Positions 45,311 to 45,780 of a stretch of 45,780 nucleotides of DNA are shown here, piece after piece (position 1 is the stretch's first letter; each line of letters opens with the position of its first letter). The stretch is taken from positions 1 to 45,780 of the IMG/VR virus record IMGVR_UViG_3300033150_001590; one strand, given 5' to 3'. Both the position numbers and the translations under genes were made by a program. The notes under the pieces were generated by a model, which saw nothing but the letters and a program-made list of their open reading frames with translations, did not search any database and was not told where the DNA came from. The DNA comes from a virus.

Positions 45311-45780
45311 CTATTGGCCCCTATAAATTGTGAAAAATATTTTTTATATATATTATAATTGTTTTCTCCAAGCACATGTTTGTATTTAAAAAATACAAGC
45401 GCCTCTTCGGCGCCTCTTGGAACAGAATATTTATCAGAGGTGGAGAGACCTTCTGAATTGTGGTAGTATAGTCCAAGCGGAATATCTATTTTTTTGAATT
45501 TACGGCCAGAATCAACCATGCGCAAAAACATTTCCCAGTCCCCAGCATAAGATAGTTTATCATCGAAATATCCAACCTCTTCGTGTACAGATTTTTTCCA
45601 CATCGGCATTGGGCCTGGGAGACATTTTATCATATTTTCACTAGAGAATTCCCGCAATGAGTGTTCATATTTTTTACCATTAGAAGAATTAGATTCAAAA
45701 ATTTCATTTGGAATATTGGTTTGATAACAATCTGAGTAAACAAGATCAATACCTTCTGAGAAGTGGAGATTTTTTGCCAT
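45307..45780 (-). CDS. Glycosyltransferase, GT-A fold, N-terminus off window
   Basis: An open frame of 157 codons runs to the window edge. The Met at 45780 need not be the start; a GT-A transferase usually has ~90-150 more residues before it, with the nucleotide-binding strands. What is visible is LVYSDCYQTNIP (the DxD-like YSDC block), GPMPMWKKSVHEEVGYFDD and YAGDWEMFLRMVDSGRKFKK (the acceptor/base region of family 2), then IPLGLYYHNSEG. It is a good match to the C-terminal half of a family-2 glycosyltransferase. It overlaps the 137-aa gene by 4 bases. The glycan cluster therefore continues beyond this end of the window. Confidence 0.8.
   Translation of the reverse strand: MAKNLHFSEGIDLVYSDCYQTNIPNEIFESNSSNGKKYEHSLREFSSENMIKCLPGPMPMWKKSVHEEVGYFDDKLSYAGDWEMFLRMVDSGRKFKKIDIPLGLYYHNSEGLSTSDKYSVPRGAEEALVFFKYKHVLGENNYNIYKKYFSQFIGANR

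Noticed and set aside
1-45780. tRNA genes, CRISPR arrays, insertion sequences or attachment sites
   Set aside because: I saw no cloverleaf-like sequence, regularly spaced repeats, transposase or integrase; gaps between genes are too short to hold most of these.

Overview
The window is almost wall-to-wall coding DNA, with every convincing gene on the minus strand, so transcription runs from high to low coordinates. It is AT-rich. The gene content points to a large tailed, contractile phage (T4-like myovirus, Caudoviricetes). The diagnostic genes are a baseplate wedge protein of the gp6/baseplate-J type, a gp25-like wedge protein, a gp55-like late sigma factor, a virion M23 lysin and several very large virion or adhesion proteins. 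ADP-heptose-type sugar activation genes suggest a Gram-negative host. I cannot name the phage or host. I see no tRNA, rRNA, integrase, insertion sequence or CRISPR array. No stretch over 300 bases lacks a gene.

Region A (1-27,854), structural and lysis genes. In transcription order these are: a 99-aa helical protein; an M23 endopeptidase; a spike-associated candidate; a 1501-aa orphan; gp25; gp6; a 489-aa protein resembling a DNRLRE-type fold; a 3055-aa protein with a LamG-like domain; a 345-aa protein; two proteins of 936 and 996 aa; and a structural protein cut by the window edge (1-802). Most genes abut or overlap by 1 to 8 bases, as in one long late transcript.

Region B (27,858-29,395), a small control block: the gp55-like sigma factor, a membrane-anchored small protein, an FmdB-type zinc ribbon and a 67-aa acidic protein. 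It is preceded by an exact-consensus sigma70-type promoter (TTGACA, 17 bp, TATAAT) whose -35 box sits inside a 7-bp inverted repeat. The layout suggests that host polymerase transcribes the phage late sigma gene, which then turns on the structural genes.

Region C (29,407-45,780), about 22 genes for building and decorating a glycan. It contains: a heptose-type activation set (PfkB kinase, cytidylyltransferase-fold adenylyltransferase, HAD phosphatase); a PLP sugar 3-dehydratase carrying the diagnostic Lys-to-His change; an RmlC-like epimerase; two extended SDRs; a shortened UDP-sugar-dehydrogenase-like protein; at least five glycosyltransferases; a methyltransferase; a cobalamin-binding-type radical SAM enzyme; and a miniature two-subunit TPP enzyme. 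It also has a lipid arm: a one-polypeptide SGNH hydrolase plus fatty-acyl-AMP ligase, an acyl carrier protein and an Mpo1/DUF962-like protein. A second consensus promoter lies at 42,112-42,140.

The most interesting reading is that the phage carries a nearly self-contained pathway for an unusual deoxy/heptose, methylated or branched, possibly acylated glycan. It could be used to decorate the virion or to remodel the host surface. That function is inference; the family assignments rest on motifs visible in the translated sequence.
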